Positions 26,590-32,156 of a DNA stretch of 32,156 nt are shown here, in pieces. The position numbers and the translations under genes are program-made. Position 1 is the first letter of the stretch; each line of letters begins with the position of its first letter. The notes below the pieces were generated by a model. It ran no database searches and had not been told where the DNA came from. It saw only the letters and a program-made list of their open reading frames with translations. The DNA is taken from positions 1-32,156 of the forward strand of contig CAISPD010000097.1 of the NCBI GenBank assembly GCA_903887275.1, written 5' to 3'. Origin of the DNA: an uncultured Mucilaginibacter sp. (GTDB lineage: Bacteria > Bacteroidota > Bacteroidia > Sphingobacteriales > Sphingobacteriaceae).

Positions 26590-26617
26590 TCATTTGCTGC
26601 GCGTCATTTGCTGCGCG
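26590..26617. repeat. Two perfect tandem copies of a 14-mer
   Basis: TCATTTGCTGCGCG repeated twice head to tail, with a third partial TCA. GC-rich against an AT-rich spacer. Function unknown. Confidence 0.7.
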
Positions 26618-26789
26618 TCAGCAAGCGGAGCAGTTTGGTTTAAAGCAATCTACTACAATCATGGTTTACACTTTTTGAGGGGAAATGAGTTTAAACATTT
26701 GTATATCAATTTGTTAAATTGAAATTAACACTGAATTCTGTTAACCATGTAAACCCACAATACAACCAATAAAACGCAATAAAAAAAGC

Positions 26790-27686
26790 TTACCGTCCAA
26801 TTCCCTGGTACTTCTGCCCGTTAGCGGGATCTGCCTGAGTTAAAGCAGCGATAGCGACGGTTTTTTCCCGCGAATCAGCTTTGCTATAGATGGAAACAAG
26901 CTCATCGCTTTTGGCACTGAAAAAAACAACAGGGAACATGGCGCCAAGCCGGGTACGGTCGAGCTGGGCAAGTGTGGGTAATAGGTCGTCTATTACTTTA
27001 CGGCCTTTGGATGTGTTATCGGCCATTTGATCAAGCCCGTTACGGTGATAATCATACAGGATATTTCGCAGCGGCAAATAAGCCCGGTTATTCAAATTTT
27101 CAGACAGCCAATAGCGATTAGTATTGCCATCAAATGCCTTCCAACCCTTATATCCGCCGTTTGATTGCGCATTGTTTACCACAACCTGTGCCAGCTGAAA
27201 ATAGGGGGTTCCGCCGAGGCGGCCAAATGAATCATAATCTATTCCAATGATCACGTAGGCATAAAAAGCCATTACGGATGCAAGATTACTATTGAAAGTT
27301 TGATCGGAGTAATCAATAGTGGAACCTTCGCTATAGGTAAACTCAAAATCTTTGTCGTTTACATTAATTAATGGGGATGAATAGTTACTGTTAAAAACAG
27401 GTCTTGAAGATTGCACTTGCAATTCGCCGCTAAAACTGCTGTTTCCATCCCATGTATTAATATTGAGCACAAATGTACAATCAAAGCGTTCTTGCTGCAT
27501 TACCTGATCCTGGCACCATTTTCTACCATTCAGAAAGTCTTTCATAGACGTTTCAAGCGACTGAAAAATATGGCGGTTACTGGATTGAATTTTTCCCGAA
27601 ATAACCTTTACCTGAGCATTCAGATCCTGGGCCTGAGCTGAATAGCCAATAAACAGGAAAATAATATAAAGACTAATTTTTCGCAT
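26790..27686 (-). CDS. porD: DUF4835 / PorD-like type IX secretion-associated protein
   Basis: About 298 aa with signal peptide MRKISLYIIFLFIGYSAQAQDLNAQV. I use the ATG at 27686 because the track start (27719) only adds a hydrophilic stretch read through the end of coaBC; the chosen start still overlaps coaBC by 14 nt, suggesting coupling. The body (FDCTFVLNINTWDGNSSFSGELQVQSSRPVFNSNYSSPLINVNDKDFEF and MAFYAYVIIGIDYDSFGRLGGTPYFQLAQVVVNNAQ) fits the DUF4835 family, annotated as PorD and linked to type IX secretion in gliding and pathogenic Bacteroidota. The coaBC neighbourhood is also typical. Mechanism unknown; the PorD name is from memory of the family, so moderately sure. Confidence 0.82.
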   Translation of the reverse strand: MRKISLYIIFLFIGYSAQAQDLNAQVKVISGKIQSSNRHIFQSLETSMKDFLNGRKWCQDQVMQQERFDCTFVLNINTWDGNSSFSGELQVQSSRPVFNSNYSSPLINVNDKDFEFTYSEGSTIDYSDQTFNSNLASVMAFYAYVIIGIDYDSFGRLGGTPYFQLAQVVVNNAQSNGGYKGWKAFDGNTNRYWLSENLNNRAYLPLRNILYDYHRNGLDQMADNTSKGRKVIDDLLPTLAQLDRTRLGAMFPVVFFSAKSDELVSIYSKADSREKTVAIAALTQADPANGQKYQGIGR

Positions 27687-28881
27687 TGATGAGTTCAGTA
27701 ACTTTATTACAAATATCAACGGCCACTTGTTCTTTGTGTTTTAGCTTGAAAATGCTTTTTTGCAGTTGAGAATCTATAATGGTTATCTTATTGGTATCCG
27801 ATTTAAAACCGGCACCTTTATCATTTAGCGAATTTAACACAATTAAGTCGAGGTTTTTCTTTTGCAGCTTTTCAATGGCGTTTTTTTCCTCGTCGTTGGT
27901 TTCCAGTGCAAAGCCAACCAATACCTGTCCATTTGCCTTTTGCTGACCCATGGTTTTCAAAATATCGACTGTTTTTTTCAGATCAATATGCAGCTCTTTG
28001 TCCTGTTTTTTGATTTTTTGAACAGATACTGTTACAGGTGTGTAATCGGCAACCGCAGCACACATCACACAGGCTTTGCTGTCAGGGAAAAAGCGCAGAC
28101 AGGCATCCAGCATATCGGCTGCTGAAATAATATCAATACGATTGATATCATGGTATTTACTTTTTTCGGTGGTTGGGCCGGCTATCAGGGTAACATTGGC
28201 GCCAAGCGAAGCAAATTGATCAGCTATCGCAAACCCCATTTTACCCGATGAATGATTACCGATAAAGCGCACGGGGTCAATAGCTTCGTAAGTAGGGCCA
28301 GCAGTTACCAGTATATTTTGGCCGTAAAGCGGTAATTTACTCTTGATATCCGTTTCCAGGAAAGCTACGATCACTTCAGGTTCGGCCAGTCGGCCTTCTC
28401 CATGCAAGCCGCTGGCCAGTTCGCCTTTGCCGGGGCTGATCAGGATATTGCCAAATGATTGCAACAGGCCGATATTATGTTGGGTTGCTTCATGCTTCCA
28501 CATATCAAGATCCATTGCCGGTGCAAAATAAACCGGGCATTTGGCAGAGAGGTAAACTGCGGTTAGCAGGTTATCGCTTAGGCCAGTGGCTATTTTAGCA
28601 AGCGTATTGGCGCTGGCAGGAGCAATGATCATCAGATCGGCCCAAAGACCTAACTCGACATGATTGTTCCATTCGCCCGTTTCTGGTGTAAAATATTCTA
28701 CCAAAACCGGTCGTTTTGAAAGCGTCGAAAGTGTAAGTGGCGTTATGAAGTTGGTAGCATCAGGGGTCATCAGCACCTGCACATTGGCACCTGCCTTTAC
28801 AAGCAACCTTACAAGGGTTGCAGCTTTATAGGCAGCAATACTACCGCAAATGCCAAGAATGATTTTTTTGCCCTCAAGCAT
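27673..28881 (-). CDS. coaBC: CoaBC: phosphopantothenoylcysteine decarboxylase / phosphopantothenate-cysteine ligase
   Basis: A 402-aa bifunctional coenzyme A biosynthesis enzyme. The N-terminal CoaC flavoprotein (about 1-185) has GICGSIAAYKA, His74 in HVELGLWADLMIIAPASANT, and the substrate motif region. Two active-site positions differ from E. coli Dfp: PAMD (Asp124) where E. coli has PAMN (Asn125), and LASG (Ser157) where E. coli has ACG (Cys158). The C-terminal CoaB (about 190-402) has VTAGPTYEAIDPVRFIGNHSSGKMG, AAVADYTP and VGFALET, as expected for the CTP-dependent ligase. It overlaps porD downstream and follows rpoZ by 124 bp. The pathway role is secure; the CoaC changes may be lineage-wide. 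Confidence 0.95.
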   Translation of the reverse strand: MLEGKKIILGICGSIAAYKAATLVRLLVKAGANVQVLMTPDATNFITPLTLSTLSKRPVLVEYFTPETGEWNNHVELGLWADLMIIAPASANTLAKIATGLSDNLLTAVYLSAKCPVYFAPAMDLDMWKHEATQHNIGLLQSFGNILISPGKGELASGLHGEGRLAEPEVIVAFLETDIKSKLPLYGQNILVTAGPTYEAIDPVRFIGNHSSGKMGFAIADQFASLGANVTLIAGPTTEKSKYHDINRIDIISAADMLDACLRFFPDSKACVMCAAVADYTPVTVSVQKIKKQDKELHIDLKKTVDILKTMGQQKANGQVLVGFALETNDEEKNAIEKLQKKNLDLIVLNSLNDKGAGFKSDTNKITIIDSQLQKSIFKLKHKEQVAVDICNKVTELINAKN

Positions 28882-28901
28882 GTAATGAAAGTAAAAAATA
28901 A

Positions 28902-28983
28902 AAATTCAAAATTCAAAAGAAACAGGGGCTTTGTTCAAACATGCTACCTGTTTTGGCTAACGCCATTTTTGAATTTTGAATTT
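28902..28983. repeat. Nested inverted repeat between rpoZ and coaBC (17-bp outer arms)
   Basis: AAATTCAAAATTCAAAA (28902-28918) is perfectly complementary to TTTTGAATTTTGAATTT (28967-28983). Within the 48-nt loop AAACAGG and CCTGTTT form a second 7-bp stem. Each arm is itself a repeat of AATTCAAA. It lies in the upstream region of coaBC; possible attenuator, recombination scar or small palindromic element. Confidence 0.65.
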
Positions 28984-29005
28984 ATAAATTCCGGACCAGC
29001 TAAGC

Positions 29006-29332
29006 TTATTCCTTAGTTGGGTTGCGATAGTAGATCTTATCTTCTAAAAACTCCTGAACAGCAACCAAAGAAGGTTTCGGTAATTTTTCGTAGTGCTTAG
29101 ATATCTCTATCTGTTCGCGATTTTCAAAGATCTCTTCCAGATTATCATTTGAAGACGCGAATTCGGAAAGCTTTTGATGCAATTCTTCCTTAACGTTATT
29201 TGATATCTGGTTGGCACGTTTCGCCATAATTACGATCGACTCGTAAATGTTGTCGGTTTTTACATCCAGGTCGCGTAAGTCGCGGGTAATGGTGCTACTG
29301 GCCACAGCGGGTTTATTTGCAGTGTTGGTCAT
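29006..29332 (-). CDS. rpoZ: RNA polymerase omega subunit
   Basis: A 108-aa Bacteroidota-type omega: after a variable N-terminus, DLDVKTDNIYESIVIMAKRANQISNNVKEELHQKLSEFASS is the conserved core that clamps the beta-prime C-terminus and helps assemble RNA polymerase; the C-terminal FLEDKIYYRNPTKE is typical of this phylum. It starts 8 bp after the bamD stop, so the two form an operon from the strong bamD promoter, and coaBC and porD may follow on the same transcript. Confidence 0.88.
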   Translation of the reverse strand: MTNTANKPAVASSTITRDLRDLDVKTDNIYESIVIMAKRANQISNNVKEELHQKLSEFASSNDNLEEIFENREQIEISKHYEKLPKPSLVAVQEFLEDKIYYRNPTKE

Positions 29333-29340
29333 ATCAATTT

Positions 29341-30273
29341 TTATTGAGCTGGTGCTTTTTGATTTGTATTTGTTTTGTCGACTGGAGTATTACCGGTCAA
29401 TGTGTCTCTTTTTTGAAAGCGACGCGCATATTTTAAATCGCTTGCATACTGTGCAAGTTCGCGTTTTGCTTTTGCAATTCCTTGTTCACTGTCTTTTTTT
29501 ATCGATACAGCATCAGCAAGGTATTTACTGTTGGGATATTTCTCGGCAAATTGCTGCTCATAACTGATCACTTGTCCGAAACGATCCTCCTGTTTCGAAG
29601 TGTTGCTATGGTAGGCATACTGGTATTCGGCCTTGATGGTCAAATAGTCCATTTCCTCGGCGTATTTGGTATCAGGGTAATCGCGCAACACGTTGCCAAA
29701 GTCGATCACAGCTGCCTGAAAATCACCAATTGTTAAATACAATTTAGCATTTTCGTATGCCTTACGCTCCAGTTTATCACGCAGGTTTTGAATCAGTTTT
29801 GATACTTCAGCGACACGGTCACTTTTAGGGTAAAGGTTTATGAATAATTGCAACTTATCGATAGCTTTAGTTGTGTTCTCCTGATCAAGCGAATAAATAG
29901 GCGAATCCAGATAATAACAATAAGCGCTCATAAAGCTGCATTCTTCAGCTCGTTGACTTTGCGGGTAAGTATCCGAAAACTGTTTAAAGTGATAGCTCGC
30001 AGAAGTGTAATCTCTTAACCGATAATTGGTATAAGCATAATAATAGTACAAATCCTGAGCGCCGTCCTGCCCGCGGTACCGCTGAACCAATGTTTCAAAA
30101 AGTTCAAGCGCATGGGTATAGTCTTTCTTATTATAGTAGGCAATAGCAGCGTCGTACTTCTTCTTATTGTCGTTGCTGGCTTTAAGCTTTTCAAACTTGC
30201 TTTTACAGCCACCAATCAACAAAACAAGAGCTACCAAAAATACTGATAGAATAAGACGTTGTTTTTTAAACAT
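29341..30273 (-). CDS. bamD: Outer membrane assembly lipoprotein BamD
   Basis: A 310-aa lipoprotein (MFKKQRLILSVFLVALVLLIGGC, lipobox IGGC, Cys23) with five or so TPR-like helical pairs: DAAIAYYNKKDYTHALELFETLVQRY, YYYAYTNYRLRDYTSASYHFKQFSDTYPQS, KAIDKLQLFINLYPKSDRV, AKLYLTIGDFQAAVIDFGNVLRDYPDTKYAEEM. This is the BamD/YfiO architecture; BamD recruits BamA substrates for outer-membrane beta-barrel insertion, and the family in this phylum is of this length. It is first in a minus-strand block bamD-rpoZ-coaBC-porD. The promoter elements stand so close to the ATG that the mRNA should be leaderless or nearly so. Confidence 0.92.
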   Translation of the reverse strand: MFKKQRLILSVFLVALVLLIGGCKSKFEKLKASNDNKKKYDAAIAYYNKKDYTHALELFETLVQRYRGQDGAQDLYYYYAYTNYRLRDYTSASYHFKQFSDTYPQSQRAEECSFMSAYCYYLDSPIYSLDQENTTKAIDKLQLFINLYPKSDRVAEVSKLIQNLRDKLERKAYENAKLYLTIGDFQAAVIDFGNVLRDYPDTKYAEEMDYLTIKAEYQYAYHSNTSKQEDRFGQVISYEQQFAEKYPNSKYLADAVSIKKDSEQGIAKAKRELAQYASDLKYARRFQKRDTLTGNTPVDKTNTNQKAPAQ

Positions 30274-30277
30274 TTTG

Positions 30278-30307
30278 CAAAGATACGCTAATTTATAAAT
30301 CGGTCAA
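30278..30307 (-). promoter_or_regulatory. bamD-rpoZ promoter (TTG-N19-TATCTTTG)
   Basis: Minus-strand TTG (30307-30305), exactly 19 nt, then TATCTTTG (30285-30278): a textbook Bacteroidota promoter. Only 4 nt separate the -7 box from the bamD ATG at 30273, so transcription is expected to begin at or next to the start codon. Confidence 0.75.
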
Positions 30308-30468
30308 TTATTTATTTGCCAGCTAATATAGATGCCATTAAGTAGAAGGCAAGAATCGGGCTCCATTATTTAACATCTTTTAACTGTTTTTAGTATCGCT
30401 ATTTGATTCGTTGTAACAACTAAATAAAATTGATACTTATAAGGTATAATTGAATATGAGTTATAAAC

Positions 30469-30972
30469 GTGGATAAGCAAACCCGATTTCTGCAATTGCT
30501 GAACGAAAACAAAGGCATATTGTTTAAGATATGTAAGATATATCAGGACAATGCCGATGATCAAAATGATCTTTTGCAGGAAATGACCTTGCAGTTATGG
30601 CTGGCTTTTGATTCATATCGCGGAGAAAGCAAGTTTAGTTCGTGGATGTATCGGGTGGCATTGAATACAGCTATCGTATTTTTTAAAAAGCAAAAGCGTC
30701 GTCCGGACGACCAGCCGATGCCTGAAGGCTTTGACCATTGTGACGAATCTTCATCTGCGGGAGAAATGGAAGAAAAGCTGGCCTTGTTTTATCGGGCAGT
30801 TCAACAATTAGGAAAAGTTGAAAAGGCGTTGACATATCTATATATGGAAGATCAGCCTTATGAAGAAATTGCTGCTCACCTGGGAATAACCGAAGGGAAT
30901 GTTAGGGTGAGGTTGAACAGGGTAAAATCCAAATTAAAAGAAATTGTTAAAACAATGAATTATGAATATTGA
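30469..30972 (+). CDS. ECF-like sigma-70 family RNA polymerase sigma factor
   Basis: A 167-aa sigma factor with region 2 (ILFKICKIYQDNADDQNDLLQEMTLQLWLAFDSYRGESKFSSWMYRVALNTAIVFFKKQKRR) and region 4 (ALTYLYMEDQPYEEIAAHLGITEGNVRVRLNRVKSKLKEIV), lacking regions 1 and 3 as in ECF sigmas. The start is GTG (GTGGATAAGCAAACC); the ATG at 30455 is in another frame. It overlaps the next gene by 11 nt (ATG inside the last codons), so sigma factor and membrane partner are translationally coupled. It is divergent from bamD. Its regulon is unknown; an auto-regulated promoter is possible, but no repeated motif was seen upstream. Confidence 0.92.
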   Translation: MDKQTRFLQLLNENKGILFKICKIYQDNADDQNDLLQEMTLQLWLAFDSYRGESKFSSWMYRVALNTAIVFFKKQKRRPDDQPMPEGFDHCDESSSAGEMEEKLALFYRAVQQLGKVEKALTYLYMEDQPYEEIAAHLGITEGNVRVRLNRVKSKLKEIVKTMNYEY

Positions 30973-31591
30973 TGAATTGAAAGATGCCTGGAGCCAGGAT
31001 GAGCCCCAGGGCTTGAACTTGCCATTGAGTACAGAAATGTTGGGTAAAACTACTTCTGTCATTGGCAAATTACGGTCAAAAATGAAAGCCGAATTGATTT
31101 CACTTCTGGTATGCTATGTTTTTATAATTGCAATGCTGTTTTGGCGGGTAAAGTCGCCCCTGTTTTTTAATATTACCAGTATTCTGCTTTTTAGCATAAT
31201 AGTTATTAATGGTTTTTATTGTTTTAAGTTTTATGTCTTTTACAAGACGATCGGCCGGTACGATCTGAGCGTTGCCAGTAGCATCAGAAAAATAGTTTAT
31301 GAATTGGAGCTGAATACAGAAATATACAAAACCCACAGCTTTTCGGTGATACCATTGTCAATACTTGCAGCGCTTACTTTGATGGGTAGCAAAGTCAGGG
31401 TAGATCAAATGCCTGCTGTTTTAGCGTCAAATGGCTTTATTTCATTTACAGCCATGGTTGTAATATTTGTTATCATATTGATATCTTTCGCAGTAACTTA
31501 TCTTTTTACCAATTTGTATGTCCGTTCGAGCTACGGGAAAGCCCTCCACGACCTTAAATGTATTGTTAGCGATTTGGGCGAAGATGCCTGA
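30962..31591 (+). CDS. Four-TM membrane protein coupled to the sigma factor, probable anti-sigma partner
   Basis: A 209-aa protein: about 40 residues of cytosolic N-terminus (MNIDELKDAWSQDEPQGLNLPLSTEML) then four hydrophobic segments near 45-63, 67-88, 126-143 and 160-182, and a short charged tail. The opening MN-DELK-AW is reminiscent of Bacteroidota proteins encoded after ECF sigma factors. No zinc-anti-sigma motif (HxxxCxxC) is present. Role as anti-sigma or signal sensor is inferred from the 11-nt overlap with the sigma gene only. Confidence 0.7.
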   Translation: MNIDELKDAWSQDEPQGLNLPLSTEMLGKTTSVIGKLRSKMKAELISLLVCYVFIIAMLFWRVKSPLFFNITSILLFSIIVINGFYCFKFYVFYKTIGRYDLSVASSIRKIVYELELNTEIYKTHSFSVIPLSILAALTLMGSKVRVDQMPAVLASNGFISFTAMVVIFVIILISFAVTYLFTNLYVRSSYGKALHDLKCIVSDLGEDA

Positions 31592-31684
31592 TAGCGAATA
31601 TATTTTTGATTGAAGTAAATGTAACCTGGTGATCTGTTTATTATAGCTGGGGTATCAATTATAAAAAATTTTCACGCTGATTTG

Positions 31685-31705
31685 TAGTGTGTTGCAACTA
31701 CACTA
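31685..31705. repeat. Imperfect palindrome upstream of promoter P1
   Basis: TAGTGT, central self-complementary GTTGCAAC, then TACACTA, symmetric except for one extra base. It ends 21 bp before the -33 element of P1, a natural place for a regulator. Confidence 0.4.
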
Positions 31706-31726
31706 ACACCTTTTTTTGATGATGAG

Positions 31727-31757
31727 TTTGGTGAAGCCAAAAATCTGCTTACCTTTG
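31727..31757 (+). promoter_or_regulatory. Strong promoter P1 (TTTG-N19-TACCTTTG)
   Basis: Exact consensus: TTTG at 31727-31730, 19-nt spacer, TACCTTTG at 31750-31757, followed by CAG. Same layout as P2, 101 bp upstream of it. Confidence 0.82.
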
Positions 31758-31827
31758 CAGCCCGCAAAAGAGGAAACGGGTTTTCTTGGAAACGCTGAAA
31801 AGCGAAAAAAGAAAAATAAAAATAAGT

Positions 31828-31858
31828 TTTGCAGAACAGAAAAAGGATCGTACCTTTG
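31828..31858 (+). promoter_or_regulatory. Strong promoter P2 (TTTG-N19-TACCTTTG)
   Basis: Exact consensus: TTTG at 31828-31831, 19-nt spacer, TACCTTTG at 31851-31858, followed by CAG. The identical -7 boxes and spacing of P1 and P2 suggest stacked promoters of a highly expressed stable RNA. Confidence 0.82.
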
Positions 31859-31894
31859 CAGTCCCAAAACAAACAGGCCCACCAGGGGTCAAAA

Positions 31895-31917
31895 ATACCG
31901 AAAGCGATTTTCGGTAT
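31895..31917 (+). repeat. Hairpin in the P2 transcript leader
   Basis: ATACCGAAA-5 nt-TTTCGGTAT, a 9-bp perfect stem about 35 nt after P2. No U-tract beyond a short TCTAAAA, so not a typical terminator. Confidence 0.5.
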
Positions 31918-31982
31918 CTAAAATTGAAAAGTAATCGTTTAAATGCGATACTAAATAATCCAAACCGCGAGGCAAGGAGAAA

Positions 31983-31994
31983 AGTTCTTATACA
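31983..31994 (+). promoter_or_regulatory. Possible boxA antitermination element
   Basis: AGTTCTTATACA downstream of the tandem promoters resembles the GTTCTTTGACA-type boxA of Bacteroidota rRNA leaders. Weak match; inferred from position. Confidence 0.3.
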
Positions 31995-32009
31995 CTACAA
32001 GAGATAATC

Positions 32010-32145
32010 ATAAAGCGCAGCGGGGCTTTATTAGAAAGTGGAATCGTCAACGAGGAAGCGAGAAGATAAAGCACTGTCAATTTTTAAGGGATAGGAATAC
32101 TGAAGAAGATACCGGCGAAGCGGGAAGGATAAAGGTGGCAACACC
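32010..32145 (+). ncRNA. Structured leader segment (rRNA leader or other structured RNA), edge-truncated
   Basis: Contains ATAAAGC/GCTTTAT (32010-32031) and GGTG-GCAA-CACC (32134-32145), the latter capped by a GNRA tetraloop, plus two related purine-rich stretches (GAAGCG-GAAG-ATAAAG at 32055 and 32117). I cannot name the RNA. A 16S leader is likely from the promoters; a group II intron or other ribozyme 5' domain is possible. Confidence 0.35.
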
Positions 32146-32156
32146 GGAGTCCGAAC

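Larger units (their letters stand above)
26382..26789. other. 408-bp spacer between the BlaI-type gene and porD
   Basis: The right-hand end of the regulator side (26389-26459) holds the operators and promoter. The remainder (26460-26789) is noncoding and AT-rich; it contains a 14-bp tandem duplication at 26590-26617 and no recognisable terminator for porD. Confidence 0.65.
31592..32156. other. 565-bp noncoding right end: tandem promoters and structured leader
   Basis: After the anti-sigma-like gene there is no supported CDS. The stretch holds an imperfect palindrome (31685-31705), two perfect promoters (31727-31757 and 31828-31858), hairpins at 31895-31917, 32010-32031 and 32134-32145, and a possible boxA. 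The track ORFs here overlap the promoters and lack family features. Confidence 0.75.

Noticed and set aside
28902-28983. Transposon terminal inverted repeats
   Set aside because: The arms enclose only 48 nt, no target-site duplication or transposase is seen; kept only as an inverted repeat.
31716-32007. Plus-strand ORFs of 72 and 73 aa at the right edge
   Set aside because: Promoter elements P1 and P2 lie inside or across them and the products are low-complexity Lys-rich sequences.
32010-32156. tmRNA or RNase P RNA at the right edge
   Set aside because: The conserved 5' landmarks of these RNAs were not found; left as an unnamed structured leader.

Overview
The window looks like a chromosomal segment of a Bacteroidota bacterium, most likely of the Sphingobacteriaceae (Mucilaginibacter/Pedobacter type). 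Evidence: several promoters of the Bacteroidota form TTG/TTTG-N18-20-TAnnTTTG; a PorD-like (DUF4835) gene next to coaBC, rpoZ and bamD; a fused IcmF-type mutase; many SPII lipoproteins; and AT-rich intergenic spacers holding short quasi-periodic repeats. The genus is an inference. No phage, transposase, CRISPR array or tRNA gene was seen.

Left part (1-8971). A fused isobutyryl-CoA mutase (icmF) runs off the left edge on the minus strand. Divergent from it is a TIGR01212-type radical SAM protein. Next comes a tight four-gene plus-strand operon: membrane O-acyltransferase, secreted CE7-type esterase, small outer-membrane barrel and a 19-repeat periplasmic TPR protein. The parts resemble a polysaccharide-modification and export machine, but no synthase is present. 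This is the best candidate for an undescribed system.

Middle (8993-21906). A HigB/HigA toxin-antitoxin pair has a perfect 29-nt operator. Then come an unrecognised 169-aa gene, an SRPBCC protein, a YkuK-type RNase H-like protein, an M13 metallopeptidase lipoprotein, ettA, clpC, three small envelope proteins (carboxypeptidase-regulatory-like domain protein, lipocalin-like lipoprotein, short lipoprotein) and fabI. Strong intrinsic terminators follow the M13 gene, clpC and the short lipoprotein gene.

Right part (21998-31591). On the minus strand lie bamD, rpoZ, coaBC and porD (an arrangement known in this phylum), then a BlaI/BlaR1-type regulator-protease pair, then recN. The blaI promoter is interleaved with three identical TACGA-N6-TCGTA palindromes, and the BlaR1-like protein ends in a long 23-residue-repeat domain instead of a penicillin-binding sensor. 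On the plus strand an ECF-like sigma factor overlaps a four-TM partner.

Right edge (31592-32156). Two perfect tandem TTTG-N19-TACCTTTG promoters lie 101 bp apart and lead into a structured, apparently noncoding leader. I infer an rRNA operon or another highly expressed RNA just beyond the window.
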